Assembly: GCA_025331565.1 (NCBI GenBank)
Contig: JAFREQ010000040.1
Location: forward strand, 3,955,001-4,019,000
Origin: Holacanthus passer
Taxonomy: Eukaryota > Chordata > Actinopteri > Pomacanthidae
DNA length: 64,000 bases
Direction of reading: 5' to 3'
Numbering within the stretch: the stretch's first letter is position 1; the number at the start of each line of letters is the position of its first letter. A program made the position numbers and the translations under genes. Positions 13,106 through 28,100 of this stretch are shown here, piece by piece. The notes under the pieces were generated by a model. That model did no database searches, was not told the origin of the DNA, and was given only the letters and a program-made list of their open reading frames with translations.

Positions 13106-16100
13106 GGGAACAGGGCCAGCTGAGCAAAATGGGCCGGTGATCAGTAAACCCACATGCCTTGTCCATGTGTATGTTATGTGTGTGTCCATGTATCGCTGAT
13201 CCCTGGCTTACATTGCAAGACCAGAGGTGATAAATGACACTTCATTAGTCAGACTTGTGGTTTATGTCGATCTGGTTGGACAGAAACATTCAGTGGAGAA
13301 AGGAGAAATTGTAAAGAGAAACAGATGTAGCCAGCTAAAACTAACCTTGTAGAGGATTTCTAATTCCGACATGATCTGCTTCTGTAACTCCACCGTGATA
13401 TCAAGGGGAATGACCTGTAATCAAACATGGGGGAAAAAGGGAAAGCCTTTAATAAGCAAAACATTAACAAGTTCTGTTGATGTTCTGGTGATGTGGACTA
13501 CATTGAGGGTCACTTATCAAACAGTAAATACTATCACCAACACGGAAGGAGTTCTCACCTTGACAGCTAAAACTCGCTTGCCAAGAAGATGGTACGCTCT
13601 GGAAGGACAAAACAGAAGAGAATATAAAACAAAACCGAAGCACTCAGTCACTTGAGTTTATTTAAATGATAACCTGAATTTTTTGTGTTTTTATTTTCAA
13701 AGTTAGAGAATTTGTCATTTTTTTCAGCTTTCTTCTAAGTGAGGAGCTCACAGGTGTGGTCCCATTACATCTATTACATCTATTACACCCCCCCCCAAAA
13801 AAAAAGATGTCACTGTTCCTATGTGGTTAATAAATTTATATTGATCAGATGGATCAGAAATTAATGTCATATACAAAACACATTTCACCTGATGAGTAAT
13901 GAAAGGACATAAATGACATTGAAATAAAAACTCGACAGGCCTTGACAAAATGAGTCTGTCATTTCTGTTAAAGGTCAGAGGTCACCACCCAAAACCAGAT
14001 CCAGTCAGCCCTATCGCGACTTGTTCCAGACAGAGTTTTGAGTTGCAAGTAAAGCAGCAGTCACAGACCGGCCCCGTAATGATTTAATTATCAAACTCCT
14101 TAATGCCAAACATCGGCTTTAGTTACAGCCCTTGAAGGTTAGTTTACGGCACCGGTGACAATACCTCAGGACCTCTCAACATACAATCCTCAAGGACGAA
14201 TACTGTCCAACAGCTGTCAGGTGATGAGGATGAGGTGGGGGCAGTGTACGTCACGCAGTCTGGTTAGCTTGCAAGCAGGCTTAGTGAATGTGATACCTGG
14301 CTACTCACCTGTCAGTGGGTCTTCCAGCGAGAATGTGTATGGTGCAAGGTGTGATTAATGTGTCTTAGATTGGAGTATCACATTGCTCTTCGGCCAGACA
14401 CCTCAAAACTGGCCCAGGCCTTTAATTAATGACACCTATTAGTGCCATGTCAGGTATTTACCCACAGTTACTGAAGAACAAACACAGCTCTGTGACTGTA
14501 GCTATGCATTGCTTCATGTGAGCAGTAGTTTAAACATCTTTAATAAGAGTCTCATCACTGCTGAAGTCAAAAACAAATCTACAGACATTTCAGAGATTAA
14601 AAGAAAAAAAACTTTAGCAGGATATTTGCATTTCAAGCTGACCAGAATGAACAGGAATTTAATCTAATCTTACATGTAGTTGGTTCACAATTGTTGAAAT
14701 AAAAATCATATATACTTCTTCATGTGCTCAACTTAAATATGTTTCACATGACAAGTCTGGTCAGCCATCAGTTAGCTATGACCAAAGTTTTACACATAAA
14801 TAACATAAGGAATTGCAAAAAATTCAAATTAAGATTTCAGCTATTAGAGCAAACCATAAGCCTTCCTCTGACTTCTTCTGAGTGTTATTTCTTTTTGCCC
14901 CAAGAGTGTTCGTAAGTGTTTTTGAGCTGAAGAGTCATCTTTTCCGGAAAAGAACTCTTTGCACATAAGGCTGATGGCCTTGTTTCCATTTTGAAGTCCC
15001 GGTCTTCCTTTAAGCTACAATCAATATCAGTTAAGCATGACTGCTGCCTCTTAATTAAGATGAAGATGTTAATTGAGGCAAGATCGCAGGGGTAGACATG
15101 TTAAATACTCACTGGGCAGGTTGTGTGTGTAAGGCAGTCTAAAAGGAGATTAAACCTAAAAGTCTACATCGTGCTAAACAACTTGTAGTTCTTAGTGAGA
15201 AGTCCAGACATAATGAAAGACATAACAGCCCACAGCAGAACGCATCTAACTACTATGTAAAACATGAGAAGGCTGCTTTGTGGGATACCATGTGCACAAG
15301 TTGTTATGTTTGTCTGTGTATGTACCTTCATGTAAAGTCTCACATCTGTTAATTAAAAGCTAAAGCTAATTTTGTCTTTCTCTGATGTCTGTGATTTCTT
15401 TAGACTAGTTAGATCAATGTAAACAGACATTAAAGCCATCCATATACAGTTCTTTATCACAGGGTAGTTTCTAAAATATGCTTTCCTTACATTGAGGGGC
15501 AAAATCCCCATAATATAACTTTAAGCACAACAGGCCCAATTTTACTGGATGGGTTCACAGATAATACTTTTTATATGGCAATAATTTAAAGGTAAACAAA
15601 CTGTATGTCCAAGTTGGATATACAAGAGTTAAGAAATCCCAAAGTTTTAACAAATGTGTTTAAAGGGCACGTTTTACGGCTGTAGATATGGTGTGACTAC
15701 TGCTTGGTTAAAGCTTTATTCTCACACTGTCCTTGACCACCTCAGGGCCGAGCATCCCTGTATGAGTTACAGTGACAGGCTTGTGACAGCGGGAGACATG
15801 GGGACAAGGTTACATAGCCACCCCCCACCACTTCCCCCTGATCTGACCCCAGTAAACGTGCCCCATTGCCTGGATCTTATTTACACTCCAGCTCGCTCTG
15901 TAATAAAAGCTCCATCATGCAGTATTCATAGGGCCTCTCTCTATGTCTCTGAAGTTGGGGCTGTGGGTTAGAGAGACTGGCCTCCTGGATCAGGGCTAAC
16001 GTGGTACTTTTACACTGCCACATGGATGACGGGCCGCCTTTCTCTCTCCCCGACTCTCTCACCTGATACGGCTGTAATGGGTCTCCTAACTGACACAGGC

Positions 16101-19100
16101 AGTCAGAAACCTAAACGCAGACGCTCGCAGACACACACGCATGTACACACCAACATACACAAAAAGGCTTGCTAAATATCCAGCACATTAGAAGCAGCAA
16201 GGCTGAGAAGCTCAAATGTCAAAGTTGAAAGGTTTGTTTTGTTTATATCTTACCATGCTAAAAAGTGAAAGTCAACATGCTTTAATTCCATGAATGAACT
16301 TTTGATGTCAAGGCCTCTTGTGGCTGAGAAAGAAATTACAACAGCACAACTGTTGTTCAAATCAAGCCACGTCAAGTCAAATCAGTTTATATTTATGTCA
16401 TCCAGTATCACAAATCACAATTTGCCTCAAGGGGTTTTATAACAGTCCTTAGACCCCAATTTCCCCCAAAAACCTGTTAATCAGGAAAACTGGTTAAAGG
16501 TTTGCTGTTTGTTGTAGAATTGTCCTTCACCCACTTCACTCAGATTTTTAATAAAATGGTGTTTGGGCCAGTAGCTATATAGCATTAGGTTTGCTTTCAT
16601 AAAGAAAAATATTGTTCTAGATTTTTATTCTTAGAGTGTGTCCTATGGCATTCGCTCATTGTCAGGCCAGTTCTACACGTCGCATTGCGCCACCTCCAGG
16701 AAAGGAAAGTAACAGTTGCCACGACTACACATATTGCGACACCTACAGGCAGTGAGTGTTAGAGCAGAAGTTTGTTCTTTATATACTCGCTGTTTTTTAT
16801 ATCTGTACTGTAGGTTTACACTATGTCCCATTTAAGATTAATAAATTGGAACAGCATTGTGTCACACTAACCTCCAGTGGATACCAAATACTAAAACAAT
16901 CATTTCACATTACAATTATTTTATAATCATTTTGCTTGAGGCGATAAAGCACTAAATGTTGGGTTTTGAAGATTTTTTTTTAAGCGAATGTATTTTATTT
17001 ATTTTTTTCACCCAGGCTTAAGATTATGCTTTTCCAGGCTCTTAACCATTAGATAATTTAGGCTAATTGTCTGGAGAAATACTCAAAGAGTCAAACAGTC
17101 TAAACAGTCTACCCATAAACAATAGATACACAAATTATTTCAATAAGAGCAGCCAAATTTGTCCGTCACTACTGACTGCATAGGGAATCATCTGAACAAT
17201 ATAACATTCAAGAAGGTAGGATTTATTCTGGAGATGTTGTATTAGGCTGCACAAGGAGTGACTCGTTGGCTTTATACTTTAGTGCACATAGTACAACTAA
17301 TTTACAAAACAAACCTCATCAAAAGAGCTCACTTAAGATGCATTTGAAAGGCACTGTGACGCCATGTGTAAATTGTAATCCCATTCAATATGTTGTAGAC
17401 ACAATTTAAACATTTCAGGATACAAGATACTAGGTTACCACCAATTATGGGCCCTTCAATATACAGTCTAATCAATGAGGTGAAAAAAAACAAAATCAAT
17501 GGAGAAAATGGGCTGCGAGACTAAAGGAACAGCCGTGGGTGACTAAGTAGATGTCACCACAGTCACAGTCAGCTAAATGTGCGTGTTTTAATTGTGCTTC
17601 TGGATCCATGAGTCACGAAAATAGCCTGTGTGTCCTTGTTATTGTATTTATAAGCCATAGAGTCAGTTAGATTGGTGGACAAGATGGACCTCTGAGAGAG
17701 TGTGTAATAAAAAACAAAGGCCGACATTGATGGATGGCTAGGTCAGCGTGTGGCTACGGAGAGCTGAGGTGTTGGTAACATCCAATTGAGTCTAAATGGC
17801 TCTGGGTCATAAATGGGCGAAGAGGTTAAAAGGTGGGGAGTGGTAGTGCTTTTCACACGTGATAAGCCTAATATAAGCTGGACCAAAGGGTAGAGGCTGA
17901 AGAGGACAGAGAATTGGTTTCTAAGCAAGCAAGAAACCTGTCCAGGCCCTCGGAGCGCATGCAAACAATATTTTTTTAAAATGGCTCATTTCCAACTCTA
18001 TACAGCAAAATTTGTTAACCAATATGACTTCAATACTAACTTTCTATGTGTTTTACAAAAAGTGTTTGTAATCAGAATAATAATGTAGAAAAACAGCCCA
18101 GTTGGTTGGGGTTGATTGAGATCGACAGTAGATTTACGTGATCCTTCCAAGCTACTCTTCACATTTTCATCTCTTTGTGCACCCGATTGGATAATCTCAG
18201 CTTCCTGTCCAGACCAATAAGAAAATCCCACCATGATAAAGCTTATGTGAAGACAAACGAGATAATTCTGATGTACTCACTGTATCACTGTTTTTGCCTT
18301 AAATGATGTCAATTCAGTTCAATTTTATTTGTATAGTGCCAAATCATCTCAAGGCACTTTACATACAGAGCAGGTCTAGACCATATTCTTTATAATGTAA
18401 AATACGTGTGAACAAATATTTACAGAGAAGAGAAGAAGAATTTATAGTAGAAATTTTAAGTAGAAATAACTTGATTGTTAAAGAGAAAAATCCAATAAAA
18501 CTGAATCCAAGGTGAGCCAAGGGAGGAGGAGTATTAAATATTTGGAACCGTTTCTGATTGTGACAAAATAATTAAAATTAAAGAAACAGGGAAGCAATTA
18601 ACAGTTACTGATGGAAATTTCTAGGAGCTGATGTCAAGGCCACCGACACAATTGACACCAATTTTGCTACAAATTCACAGTTTTGAGTTTGCTTTAGCTT
18701 TAATGACTGGTTATATAGAGGCAGGAAGCCTAGAACAGTAGCCTTTTCTGTTTAATATATAAAAAGACTAACAGATTATGTCCATTCAATTTTCATGGCA
18801 GAAGGTGATTACTAAAGTTGTTCTTTAAGTACCTTATTAATATTAGTCAGGCCTGCGAAATATAAAATTCTGGACAAACGTGTTCAAACAGGATCTGGCA
18901 TTAAGCACGTCTATTTGCAGGCAGTGCCTGGCTGAGGGCTCGATGCAAAATGATTACAGCTTTCATCATCGAACCAGCCTCTCCAGTGTCATGTTGGAGA
19001 TTGGGTACGTGGAGTCAGAGTAGACCTTCAAAAATTTTGCAGAGGAAGAGGCTGCCCAGAACACGGTTGGTGCTTACTAAGCTACTGCTGACTCAGCAGA

Positions 19101-22073
19101 GAGGGACCAGCAGGCCAGGAAGGATGCAGCTGTGGTACTTTGGGAGGCAAAAGCCCAGTTGTAGGGTGTGGACTTCATCCAGGCATCCTTGAAGTTTCTG
19201 AAAAGCTTTTGTTGACGTATAGAGGGAAAAGCTGTCATCCTAGTTGTCTTCAGCAGGACGAGGAACCTTTGACCTCAACTGGGACTTTTCTGAAAGAATA
19301 TTTCTAAACCTGTCTGAGTTCTGTCCTCTGTACAAGATGCACTGTTGTTGGTGGAGCGTATCATCGCTCTCATATATTCAATATGTATATGTAGATAGAT
19401 GGCCTATGTGCCAATACAAAATTTAAAATGTTGTCATGATCCAAACAATATGTTATTAACAATACAAATGAGTGTTAAGTGTTTTTGTATAGATTGGCCT
19501 CACTCTGTCTGATACGATGAAGAGCTCAAAAGGATCAAGGATGCCTTGTGGATGTCTCAACAAACACAACAAATTGGGAAAAGACACTATAGCGGTTTCC
19601 CAATTCCATACTGAATGCTAACTGTGTATATTATATACTAATCTGTATGGTAAATAGTTTTATGCAGTAACTTTAGGCAATAGCATTCAATGCATGTCAC
19701 TTTTACATACTCATTACATACACGTTACATACTCAAAATCTCCCGAGAATTAGTTTGTAGTATGACTTTGGTTGAAAGGTTATGTCTTCAAGCTGTCAAA
19801 AAATATGTTTGGGCTCCCCTACTAACTAACTAAATGAAACATATCTGAATTAAAAAAGTAATGAAATAAAACAATCAACACCAAAAAAGCATAAACAACC
19901 AGGGTGTTTTTTTATCTTTTTTTTTCTCCTTCCAACCATAAAAATTTCAGCACCAAAGCATATGGATTTTTTGCTGGGCTAAATTGACTGAGAAGTTGTT
20001 GGGCTTGCAATATCGGCCTTCCGAGGAGCAGTGTAACCATTTCTAGTGCCAAACTTATCAGCAATCTTATTCTCCAACAACTATGAGAGATTGGCTCTTA
20101 ATGAAACTATCTCAAAGTCATAAAACTGTAAAAGGTGGTTGGAAAGAAAGGGGTGAAAATAAAAAGGACAGTGGATTTGTTAGATAGGAAATTTACAGGG
20201 TTTGCCAGAGACTGTGTGAGGCAGACCACTCTGTCAAGTCAAGGTTAGCCTGAGCAGTGATCAATACTTCAATCTCAATAAAAGAGCTCAATAGCTAAAG
20301 ATTGATGGGAAGAAGGAAGAACAAGGTGGGGAAAAGAAGGATAGAAGGAGCGACACAAATGCCAACCTTGTCATAACGTTAGCAGGGCAGTAATACATTA
20401 GTCTGGCCAGAGAGGATGGAGCTCTTCTATCGTGTCAGGTAATGTGCTGTACTATAGACAGATTAAGTCAATTGCTGTCACACCTTCCAGCCCCAAAATC
20501 AATATCATATATGTTTGCAACCTTCAAACCAGAATAAATAAATGCAGTTATAGACACAAACCAGCCTGATAGATGTCACACCAAACACTGAGAGATAAAT
20601 GGACAGATGAAGGAACAGAAAAAGGGTGGTGAACAATGGTGTACTCTTCACACAACCCTACTGAGTGATGTGCTTGTCAAGCAGAAAAAACATGAAAAGT
20701 CAAGAATCCTATCACACATCAGTCTAAAACTGGCCAGTAATTGAGACATTCTTCTTTAACATTTGCACCGTATAAAGGCATCTCTACAGTGTCACTATCG
20801 TGCTGTGGCCTTGTAATGTTGGGCGTCACAGTGTGAGAGCCAGCAAACACTTACTTGTAAACTGTGCCTCCGTTTCCATGGCCAAGCTGCTCTTGATAGT
20901 GGATATCTTGGGCATTTATCTGCAGAGCCACAAACACACACAGGTACACACAATAACGGTACTTAGATGTTATAACACGAGAACACATGCAACCAGTGGA
21001 TGATCTGTGTAACTACACAGGTGAAAGAGAGAGAGCAAATGAGAGATAGAGAGAACGAGAGAAAGAGAGAGAGAGAACGAAAAGGAGTGAGAGAGAGACT
21101 ACATTGTCACTGGAGGCTATAAACAAGACGAGCATTCAGGTCACTCCAAGTTCAGCAACATAAGGAGAGAAAACAGAAGGAGGAGAAGAGGAGATCAATA
21201 CAACATTTGCTGTCCAATTTATAAAAAGACATTGTGCTTGGGTGAGTGGAGGAGTGACTGATGTAGAGTTTAATGACAATTTGTTTGCTGTTGTCATCCC
21301 ACTCCGATAAAAAAAAGTGTCAGAGATGGGTAATATAATGTAGGCCGAGCCAAGAAGCCTAGTATGACTAAATGTTTCCTCCTATTGCCCATTCTGATAT
21401 AGGCTAACCAATCAAAGTCTTCCTGTATGAAATTCCTTTAAACAGGGAATTTGTAATCATCCAATTACAAAGACAAACTTAAATAAACTTAAATAAGATT
21501 TTTTGGCATTAGGCTGATGGGTCCAGTAGTATGTAAGATTAGCTGTAGACAGATACACAGACACACGCACACACACGACCAAACACAAGATCTCATTACA
21601 TTGGCTTAAGCCTGGCAGAGACAATAACAGTAACTACATTAGATCTGTAAAATCCCTAATGGTGGAGGAGGGTAATGCACTGCCTGTTTGATGATATTGT
21701 GTGGATAATTATAACTGTCAATAAGCCAGTTTGTGTGGACAGATGCCTACTCATACTGTGGCTAATATGATATCAATGCGGGGCCATGAAGATTAATTTT
21801 GCACAGACAGAAAGAGGCAGGCGTCACAACATATATGTAAGATAAGATAAACCTTTATTCGTCCCACAGTGGGGAAATTCAGCATGCAAACACCCCCCAT
21901 CCCCCGATTCATTCAATTGATTAGATAACATTGTGAGAGTAGAGAGGTAAAGAGAATGAGAGGAGATGGATGAAAGGATGGAGGAGAAGTGAGAGAACAG
22001 CTCTATTAGTTCACTGTGTTACAGCAGAAACCTGAGAGGCTGCTGGCTTAATTGTCTTCCTGACACGCTAGCC

Positions 22074-22115
<42 letters not shown>

Positions 22116-25100
22116 TGTGAGAGAGACAGAGTATTTATAAAAGAGAGAGAGACATAACTGTAACAGACTTGTTCTCAGGAACCCACAGGCCCCCTGCTCC
22201 CAGTACGGCACGGTGAAGAGACAATAACCAAATGCACACTCTGTATAACATGCCCTCAACTGGCATCACAGAAAATCAATAGAGGAGCCAACCACTAGTG
22301 AGAATGTGCTCTAGTTAGTGGAAACTAGGTGTGAGAGCAGGAGCAGAGAGATAAGACCGGTCAAATTCTACTTAAACCCAAAACACAGGCTCACCTGCCC
22401 ATTTGTCAGGATCCTCTTCAGCTCAGCAGATGACTTTTTTAAGCTGGGGGAAAGGACACAGCACAGTTGCACTGAGTATCACAGACATTGTTTGATTCAT
22501 CAACCATCCAACTGAAGTTCATTCCAGGTAGTGAAACATGCTCCTCATGCCCACACGCTCACCTGTTGTTGGCCATGGAGTCTGGGACAGCATGAGTGCA
22601 GTCATTGGCTGGGTTAGGTCTTGTATTAACCTGAAGGTGTGCAAACACATACACACAAATGTGAAAGGACACAAACACATGCACACACAGACACACACTT
22701 AGTGGTCAAGGCCAAAAGACAGGCAGACAGACAGACATATGGCCAGACCCCCTAATGAACAAGAACAAAACACAAGCTCTCAGTTCAGCCTGAAGGTTAA
22801 TTGGCTTTCGTAGGAGAGAAGGGAGGCAGGCAAAGAAGAAAGAAAGAAGTGTCCACATACAGGAGGGGAAAGGATGACAGACAGCAGAAGGAAAAGGGGA
22901 AGAAAGGAGAGGGGAGGGGAGGAGAGCCAAAAACATATTTGTATAAAACTAAAGCAACATGGTTTAACACTATTAAACAGATAAAAACAGATTTGGGCAA
23001 AGGGAAGGAGGAACATACAGTTACGACATTATAATGCCTCAGTAGGGACATTGTTCTTTACATCTATTCATCTGCATCAACGTTTACTCCAAAGACCTCC
23101 GTGCTCAACCCAGATACACAAAAGAAAAGACAAGACCCTGTAAAGAGGATACTAAAAATAACTAATTTAATTGAGGTCAAAAGGCCGGTGTGTTGGGTCC
23201 ACTAAAGCACAGGGATTCTCTCTTTAATTAGTGCCCAGGAAGACCTAATTTAAACAGTTCACAAGACTCCCCTCAGCCAATTACTTTTATATTAAAACGG
23301 GAGAAAAGAGGGGAAAGATTACCAAAGGACTGAGGGTTTTTGCAAAACATCATCTTCTCAAAACAGACCCTTGACCTTAAAAAAAAAACTGACACAGTTC
23401 AGTAGTTGTTACCAAAGCTCCTCAGAGGATACATTAAATAAAGCACTTTTAGTATTTGGAGGTGGGGGGATTTTAGTATTGAAATGGAGATGGATATAAT
23501 ATGGATCATCTGGAGAGATGGAGGAGGTGTCAAGTCATTTAACCCATGGTAATTAGCAATGAGTTTCAATAGCAACATATGCCTAACATAAAATGGGAAG
23601 GTCTGCAGAAGGCCATTTGTAAATGGCAGGAGGGGGGGCTTGTAATGACAATTTCATGGTTGAACAATGACATCGTCCTATTGACTTGGTTTTTGCTCCA
23701 AACAACACTAATGTTCTTCCTATAGTATGGAATGAGATGGTAATAATAGTCTGGAGGGGATCAAGGTTTCAGCATAACACCTTGCTCTTAAATGACTCAT
23801 CCCATCATAAGAAACGAAGAGTAAAGGGAGACAGAGAAGGAGAGACACAAGACCTGTGACAGCCACAGCCCTAACCCTAATCCTAACCCCATACATAAAT
23901 TTTAGGACTTTTTATACAGCTTGTTCAACATGGGAACTTTGTGCCGTTATTCCACCTAGCCGTTTTGTATAACGGTTTAACAGAGCTGAATCAATGTCTG
24001 TGTAAAATGGGGGAGCCGGAGCCGCTAGACACACACACACTGTTGTGTTACACGTCACGCCTCTTTTGCTTCCGGAAAGCTGGCATGCTATCTAAAATCA
24101 CACAATGGGGTGGCATTATGCTGGCGTTCTTTGGTTCTGCGTAAAAAAAGCAAAGCTGCCGTAATGATGGATCTTCTTTACGGCAGTATTGCGGGATCTC
24201 TGTTTAAAAAAGGCTGTAGACGAGGGAAGCAAGAAAATGAGTGAAAGAAAGGAGAGCCTTGACTTAAATTGACATTTCAATAAGTGGAACACAGCGTTAC
24301 CAATCCATTTGCCTCAACTTCCCTCCCTCCCTCCCCTCGTTCTCTGTGTAAGGCAGCTGAAACAATTATTGAGATAGGTACCTTCAGGCCATGTATGTTC
24401 CGGATCCCTGGAGTCTTGCCGGCTGAAACAGTAATTGACTAGATTGTAGAACACATCACTGGGCCATTTACAAATGTGCTGAAAAGGAATCAGTTCTTTA
24501 TAAAGAAAAAAAAAGATGAAATGAAATGAGGGTTATTCTGAAATTAGTTGTAGACAAGAGAGTGATTGAGATGTTGGGCTCCTGAGACAGCTGTTGGTAG
24601 GTAGGAAGGAAAAACAGAATCACAGAGTTAGAGAAAAGAGAAGGAAAGAGAGAGTCAGATACAGAATAAAAGAGAGAGACAATAAAATGTTTCGTCACTT
24701 TGCCCCTGGGGCCTGTTAGCGATTATGTATGACTTTGAGTGCTGAGAAAAATAGATATAGATAAGAAAAAAGTATGTGTTGAAAAAGCACTCATAGTTCA
24801 GGAAGAAAATACACATTGTCAGAGATCTGGGCATGGCTCAGTTTCAACACAAGCTTGTGTTTTCAATGTCCTTGAAGCAAAAGAAATGTAGATTAATAAA
24901 TGACTGTCAACATAATAACAGAACGAGCCAATGAATTTTAATGTTGTCCAGGGGCTGCACTGTTACTTGTAGCCACCAAATGCTCCCATTTTCTTATTGT
25001 TTGAACACAGCACAAGCTGAAAATTGTGACATACATATATATATATATATAAATATACATTTTGCTTGTCATTAGTTATCAACATATTAATTACAAAGAT

Positions 25101-28100
25101 GAATTGAGCCTTTCAGCATTACCCATCCATGATAAACTGTAACATGTCACTCCGTACCTCGTGGAAAAATCTGTAGAGGGTCCGGTAGCAGTCCATTCAT
25201 GCGTTGTTCATTCATTGTGTTGCAGTACTAAAGGGGGAAAAAAAAAATCATAAATAGTTGAGAGCAATGATGGTTTGATTATTACACACAATGGAACTTC
25301 AACATACTTATGAAAGCCATCAAACTGTTTCATAAATAAAGGATGACTTCACATGATCTGGGCAAGAATGAATAGAATAAAAATCAAACTTAACGCAAAA
25401 CTGATGAAGAAAAGCCTTGGTTTGCAATTTGACTCTGCACGAGACTGAAAAATATTAAAATATTACACACACAAAAATATGTATTTAAATGACGTCAGAA
25501 TTAGTGTGCAGTGTTCCCAAAAATGCGAGCATGCTGTGCTGAAATCTGTTGCCGATGAGGACCAATGCCCTATGGGCTTGTTCTGAAGGAGTGTAGCATT
25601 AACCCTTTTCTCCTCCAGGTCAACAGCTCACCAAACACTCATATCCTACAGGACTAACACGTGCACACACACTCTGGAGCCTCTCAGACGCTTGCCAAGG
25701 CAATGCAATAATTGATGTTTCAGTTAACCAAACCATCTGTTAAACTGTGAGCGTGTGTGTGTTTGTGTGAGAGTGTCTGTGTGCGTTTGTGTGTATAGTT
25801 TATGGTCTTTCTTTTTGAGCTTTCAAACCGACAAAATTAACAGCAAGACCTTATTGAAGACAATGTTGGACACTTTAGAAGATGTATGTCTTTATGTAGT
25901 CTACGTGTACATGTGCTCACTGTGTTTCATTTACAATCTAGCATGAACTACGAAGTCATCACAGTGATATGTAAATTTGCTCTCTCATTGTGGGGAAGAG
26001 AGGGAGGGAAGGAGGGAGGGAGGACGATGGGACCGGCTTGGATGGGGATGGATCAGAATGGCTACCCAAGTGGCACAGCTGTTATTAAAAGGCCTATTTA
26101 TCACTGTCAGGTCCCTCCTCGCTCCTAGCCCTCTGCTTTCGCCCTCCAGCGTTCTCACTAGGCCACATCTGAACAATGGGCCTAATACCAAAAAACGTGT
26201 TGTGTGTGTTGAGGGTGTGTGGAGGGAGGGGGGTCGGGCTTCACATACCTTTAATTTTCCGCTCAGCTAGCTTATTGATTAAGGCTGCAATTACCACCTA
26301 ATCTGTAGTAGGTGTGTTATTAAAAGACATTCTCCATTGTTGGCCAATAACTAAACAGTGTCCGATCCCAAATACCATCGCTCAGCCTTAAGGGACAAGT
26401 GGGAGAGCGAGAGCAGAGAGTGGGTCTCATCATCATTAGCAGACTAAGGGGAAATGGGAGTAAGAATGGTGGAATTAGAGCTACTACCTCCAGGGGGAGC
26501 TGAGTGAGGGAACGGATGAGGTCACATGTTTTTTTTAGCACCTGACATGGGCCAGTCTTTAACTTTGTACAGGGGCGTCTGTCTTTTAAGGTGTCGAACA
26601 ATGATTAGAGATGCCTGGAAGACTAGAGGGTCTCACAGGAGCACGTAGCAATCAATGTTCTCAGTGACGGGGGATACTTTCACAATAAATGCCCTCTGCA
26701 GACTGATGTTAATTAAGTGCTGAATTTGAGCATTAATTTTGCTCAGCAACAAGGAGCATGAATTTTTCACCAGGCAATGTTAAAGCAGAGATCGTGAACA
26801 AGAAAAAAAAAACCCACCATGGAGTGAAAGCATATTTAAAAGTCTGGTTATAAATGTATTATCATAAACATCTAAACACACAGAAACACATGCACGCAAG
26901 AGCAACCATGAGAGACTCTAATGAATTGTCCCACCTTTCACCTAACATGCTGGTTTCCCTTAATTCCTATTAATTTCACATAATGGCTGTCTGCTCACCT
27001 GGAATTAACAACACTGAGGCAAAAATCCACTGGCGTCTCTACGGAGGCCAAATGGCAACCGCAGCAAACAACCACAGCCTGAAAAAAAATCCTTGGAATA
27101 CAAATGCAAATGACTGCTGAAATGCATAACCCTTGCATAAGACATTTAAAATACTCATCTAGTGTAAAGTATATTTTAGTGAGCTTGGTCTTTTCCAAGT
27201 CATCAGCAGCTTTTTGTACACTTGGTTGTCCCACGAGGAGTAGAAAGCCATTACGGGGCTCCTGGATTTGTTTGCCAAATATTCATTGTACAAATGGCTT
27301 TTGAAATTTGTGGACGAAGCAGAGCAGTATGGTGGATACTAAATATTTGTGCTGGCTAGAGTGAGGTGCAGGTCAGGGTCAAGAATTAATATGCTGTCAC
27401 GAGACATGCCACATCATCTGAATAAAGTGTTGGGTCAATAAGCTGCTATTATACACCACAAAATAAAATCATACTATGTGTTTATTGCAGCCTGTTCTGC
27501 CAAATAAATGTATATGTGTGTACAGGTACTGATAGCTACCAGGTTGTAGTTGTCCTATTTATATTGCAGTTGTTTCTCTGCATCTTAAAAAAACACAGAT
27601 ATACTGGTGATGATTGCTGATATTTGGTTGATCATTTATCAAATTAGTATGATGTTAAAGCTGTAGCAGCACAGTTTTACTTCAGAAATTGGTCGTTAAA
27701 TAAGATAAGATATTCCTTTGTTCGTCCCACAATGGGGAAGTTTCCAAATGACTATTAAGATACATTTTTGTCTACGATACACAAAAAACGGCAGTGATAC
27801 AAAAACACCCACAACAGCAAATAAGACACACAGAACAGCGTGGTAAAATCACAAAAGAACCTTAAAATATGTCAGTTGGATTTGTGTATAATAATGTTGG
27901 CTGAGGTCAATAACTTTTCCATCCCTGTTTCACTGTGCTCATTGGCACAACAGCTGTCTCTTTTTGCTTAATCACCCTGCTACCCTATGCTACTTAATGA
28001 TTAAAAAGCAACCACAAGTGAATGCATGATAAAAATGGACAAAAAACAAGGAGTGTAAATTGTGCCTGTGGCTCGAGCAGCATCATTGTGAGCTGATGGG

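Larger units (their letters stand above)
13599..20854 (-). other. map2k5: map2k5 intron 8 (7.3 kb)
   Basis: Holds candidate noncoding elements (14040-14120, 14370-14470, 15000-15100), two related retroposon tails (16365-16465, 18305-18600) and a LINE fragment (18895-19330). No coding exon recognised. Confidence 0.8.
20920..22394 (-). other. map2k5: map2k5 intron 7
   Basis: 1.5-kb intron with a GA-rich tract at 21020-21100, a retroposon tail at 21838-21882 and a TG microsatellite at 22076-22114. Confidence 0.8.
22631..24381 (-). other. map2k5: map2k5 intron 5
   Basis: 1.75-kb intron. Contains a polypurine tract (about 22800-22925), a short telomere-like CCCTAA stretch at 23868-23890 and a MITE-like segment with a hairpin at 23940-24240. 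Confidence 0.8.

Noticed and set aside
23868..23890. Interstitial telomere repeat (CCCTAA)
   Set aside because: Only three imperfect units, which is common by chance in fish introns.
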